The translations under genes were made by a program, and so were the position numbers. Shown piece by piece: positions 5,345 to 6,711 of a stretch of DNA of 6,711 nt. The notes under the pieces are model-generated. The model searched no databases. It worked only from the letters and a program-made list of their open reading frames with translations, and was not told the DNA's origin. Numbering within the stretch: position 1 is the first letter of the stretch; every line of letters starts with the position of its first letter. Origin of the DNA: Candidatus Methanophagales archaeon (GTDB lineage: Archaea > Halobacteriota > Syntropharchaeia > Alkanophagales > Methanospirareceae); the NCBI GenBank assembly GCA_030668065.1, contig DAOUUS010000084.1, forward strand, positions 1-6,711. The letters are read 5' to 3'.

Positions 5345-5642
5345 ATGAAAATGCCAAAAGCGAGAGATCTTATAGAAGCATACAACAACTTCGTTGTCGA
5401 ACCGCTCAAGACGGAAGAGGAGTTCAAGGATTTTTATGTCAAGAGACCTGAGAACGCACCATCTCCGATAGAGCCAAAAAGGCGATACCGATCGTGCACT
5501 GGATTAGTATCAGAAAGCAGAAGGTCTCGCTGTGGGCAGTTATGTTTTTGAAAAAGCCAGTAAACGATTGAAAAACTTTAAAAGAGTAGCAAAATGCGAA
5601 AAATGTTCGGCAAACCGGAAAAAGAATATAAACAGTGCATAG
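5345..5642 (+). pseudogene. Broken gene: N-terminal fragment, frameshift at an A-run, internal TAG, then a TPR-like tail
   Basis: From ATG 5345, or better ATG 5351 (9 bases after a GAGG site at 5338-5341), the first frame reads a convincing acidic/basic N-terminus for about 45 residues (RDLIEAYNNFVVEPLKTEEE, then FKDFYVKRPENAPSPIEPK). It then turns into an improbable R/S/C-rich stretch and stops at 5551. Just after the AAAAA run at 5476-5480, the frame one base later reads GDTDRALD, TAG at 5505-5507, then YQKAEGLAVGSYVFEKASKR and onward to a TAG at 5640. GDTDRALDxYQKAEGLA looks like a TPR helix with a tyrosine codon turned into TAG. Removing one A joins the two frames. I infer one inserted base plus one nonsense change, and probably a larger internal deletion, because a start-like linker and a TPR would not normally be adjacent. 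The original family may be an AAA-type ATPase with TPRs, but I cannot confirm that. The 3' end overlaps the start of pth2. Confidence 0.6.
5576..5584 (+). promoter_or_regulatory. Possible TATA box for pth2 (CTTTAAAAG)
   Basis: CTTTAAAAG is centred 14 bases before the ATG at 5594 and 23 bases before the ATG at 5603. Normal TATA-to-start spacing would put transcription near 5603-5607. That favours a leaderless mRNA beginning at the second ATG (residue 4 of the longer form). It lies inside the tail of the decayed gene. Confidence 0.35.
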
Positions 5643-5965
5643 TCCTCCGAGCAGATTTGAAGCTATCAAAAGGCAAAGCAGCAGCACAAGCTGCCCATGC
5701 TTCTATACTAAGCTACGACCTTGCTACGATGCGGGACAGAAAGGAATGGAAAGAGCAAGGGCAGAAGAAAGTTGTGCTGAAGGTGAACACCCTTGACGAG
5801 ATATACAACTTAAAATACGAATCTGAGAAGTTTGACTTACCGGTTGCTATCGTGGAAGATGCGGGGCTAACGGAAATCCCGCCGGGTACGGTGACTGCAA
5901 TAGGAATAGGACCTGCAAATGCGGACGAAATAGACAAAGTAACGAAAGACCTGGATTTAATGTAA
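5594..5965 (+). CDS. pth2: Peptidyl-tRNA hydrolase, Pth2 family
   Basis: Cytosolic enzyme that cuts the ester bond of peptidyl-tRNAs dropped by stalled ribosomes, recycling tRNA. Archaea use the Pth2 fold, which is unrelated to bacterial Pth. Seen: 123 residues, close to the usual 115-120. KQCIVLRADLKLSKGKAAAQ (13-32) followed by AAHA is the N-terminal signature. KKVVLKVNTLDEI (58-70) is the second strand region. LPVAIVEDAGLTEIPPGTVT (82-101) followed by AIGIGPANADEIDKVT is the C-terminal signature. The conserved D89 and T99 region and the lysines K23-K28 match the family active site. ATG 5594 and ATG 5603 are both possible. The second fits the upstream CTTTAAAAG box as a leaderless start, and neither has a Shine-Dalgarno. 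The gene overlaps the tail of the decayed gene and is 42 bases before the DUF2119-like gene on the same strand, so those two may be co-transcribed. Confidence 0.96.
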   Translation: MRKMFGKPEKEYKQCIVLRADLKLSKGKAAAQAAHASILSYDLATMRDRKEWKEQGQKKVVLKVNTLDEIYNLKYESEKFDLPVAIVEDAGLTEIPPGTVTAIGIGPANADEIDKVTKDLDLM

Positions 5966-5974
5966 CAAACAAAC

Positions 5975-5993
5975 CTTTTCTTAGAAAGAAAAG
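5975..5993 (+). other. AT-rich hairpin between pth2 and the DUF2119-like gene
   Basis: CTTTTCTT (5975-5982) and AAGAAAAG (5986-5993) are perfectly complementary, giving an 8-bp stem with an AGA loop. Only two of the eight pairs are G-C, and no U-run follows. It is therefore a poor intrinsic terminator and more likely a processing site, a weak attenuator or chance. It sits 9 bases after the pth2 stop and 14 bases before the next ATG. Confidence 0.3.
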
Positions 5994-6007
5994 CTTTACC
6001 AAAAGAA

Positions 6008-6628
6008 ATGAAGCTGCACCGATTAATTGCGCCCAAGGGAGGACCGACAAAACTCTTTGTCGGTGGCTTACATGGAACTGAAAGTGTATATACTGCCCCT
6101 ATTCTTGAGATATTGGCAACGGAAGAGATATGTACGGGAGAAGTGATAATAGTTCCTTGCCTAGTCGAAAACAGCAAATACATAGCTGTTTTATCCGAAG
6201 AATACTACCAGAGCAAAGAAGGCACGGAATTGCTTCGACTTATTCATGACTACAAACCGGATTTTTATTTCGAGCTACACGCTTATGGCGAGCAGTCGTA
6301 TTCTCGATTAACCGACCCGGAACGTGAAATTAAGATAGGGGTGCCGCCGTTCGTTGACTTCGGGGATGGAATTCTTCTGGGCTCTATCGCGCCAATTTTG
6401 AGGCGAGAGTTTAGCGAGCACGATTTCTGCGTTACCTTTGAAGTTCCGAAATGGAAATGCGAAAAGGCAGAGATTAAGGAAGAACTCCTGCAGATTTTGA
6501 GGATGGGACTCACGATAGCGACTAAAAGGGAAGCACTAGAAAAGCTCAGAATACGGTATCCCGCACAAATGAATAAGGCAGAGCTGCTGTTTCAACAATA
6601 CTACCGTAACAGATTGAAGCCTTTCTGA
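6008..6628 (+). CDS. DUF2119-like conserved archaeal protein, resembling zinc carboxypeptidase/desuccinylase (M14/AstE) enzymes
   Basis: 206 residues, cytosolic (no signal peptide or membrane span). I recognise it as probably the DUF2119/COG4073 family of uncharacterised proteins, known mainly from methanogen-related archaea. Seen: KLFVGGLHGTESVYTAPILE (15-34), where H22 and E25 make the HxxE zinc pair of M14/AstE-type enzymes; DFYFELHAYGE (85-95), where H91 corresponds to the third zinc ligand of the DLH/ELH motif; and FCVTFEVPKWK (140-150), where E145 is placed like the catalytic glutamate. The order and spacing fit the fold, but the usual substrate-binding arginine motif between them is not obvious (ENSK at 54-57 instead). 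An amidohydrolase or deacylase reaction is inferred; the substrate is unknown. The start at 6008 has no strong ribosome site and no upstream in-frame alternative. It follows pth2 by 42 bases, and a shared transcript is plausible. Confidence 0.8.
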   Translation: MKLHRLIAPKGGPTKLFVGGLHGTESVYTAPILEILATEEICTGEVIIVPCLVENSKYIAVLSEEYYQSKEGTELLRLIHDYKPDFYFELHAYGEQSYSRLTDPEREIKIGVPPFVDFGDGILLGSIAPILRREFSEHDFCVTFEVPKWKCEKAEIKEELLQILRMGLTIATKREALEKLRIRYPAQMNKAELLFQQYYRNRLKPF

Positions 6629-6711
6629 AGTTCTAGCCGTTACTCAGACCAGACGTCCGCATCTGCCAATGCCTTTGCACATCCGGCATACTTATTTTAT
6701 CTTAGAGCCAA

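Noticed and set aside
5505..5507. In-frame UAG as a pyrrolysine codon.
   Set aside because: The same segment also needs a frameshift to be joined to its N-terminus, and no pyl gene is in view. Decay explains both defects more simply.
5713..6183. A 156-codon minus-strand frame spanning the pth2/DUF2119 junction.
   Set aside because: It runs antisense to two recognisable proteins, has serine-rich composition and shows no motif, so it is a shadow frame.
6629..6711. Short reading frames at the right edge, including a minus-strand tail KYAGCAKALADADVWSE before a stop at about 6643 and a plus-strand ATG near 6670.
   Set aside because: The minus-strand frame is closed by an upstream TAA after about 18 codons and has no start. 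The plus-strand frame has only 14 codons before the window ends and no ribosome site. Neither can be supported.

Overview
The window reads as a stretch of archaeal chromosome. The evidence is a two-step archaeal CoA-pathway ligase, a Sec61-beta translocon subunit, an archaeal-type valyl-tRNA synthetase, a Pth2-type peptidyl-tRNA hydrolase, an archaeosortase-type C-terminal sorting signal and TTTATATA-like TATA boxes. The surface-protein domains and the DUF2119-like protein point to the methanogen / anaerobic methane- or alkane-oxidising Euryarchaeota (Methanomicrobia or ANME-like). That lineage assignment is from memory of families, not from a search.

Layout. (1) Bases 1-1252, minus strand: a leftward housekeeping cluster, read from right to left. 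It holds a possible 37-residue membrane peptide, the Sec61-beta subunit, the molybdopterin enzyme MoaC, and the first 119 residues of phosphopantothenate synthetase, which runs off the left edge. The first three are separated by only 9 bases each. PPS appears to have its own promoter, with a direct repeat one helical turn apart in front of it. (2) Bases 1253-1362: a divergent AT-rich control region with a consensus TATA box, a 13-bp palindrome and a GGAGG ribosome site. (3) Bases 1363-2616, plus strand: a secreted, probably glycosylated cell-surface protein with a signal peptide, two related N-terminal modules, two Ig-like domains and an IPxxxP/TM/basic-tail anchor. (4) Bases 2619-5048, minus strand: valS, meeting the surface-protein gene tail to tail with 2 bases between the stops. 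(5) Bases 5049-5344: the valS promoter and a possible 51-codon ORF. (6) Bases 5345-5642, plus strand: a broken gene whose parts lie in two frames with an internal TAG. (7) Bases 5594-6628, plus strand: pth2 followed by a DUF2119-like protein with zinc-carboxypeptidase-like residues. The last 83 bases hold nothing I can support.

Most genes are housekeeping: translation (valS, pth2), secretion (Sec61-beta), and cofactor synthesis (MoaC for molybdenum/tungsten cofactor, PPS for CoA). I see no mobile element, CRISPR array, tRNA or rRNA, and no defence or biosynthetic system. The points most worth a second look are the decayed gene before pth2, the metallo-hydrolase residues in the DUF2119-like protein, the two unannotated small ORFs, and the predicted archaeosortase substrate.
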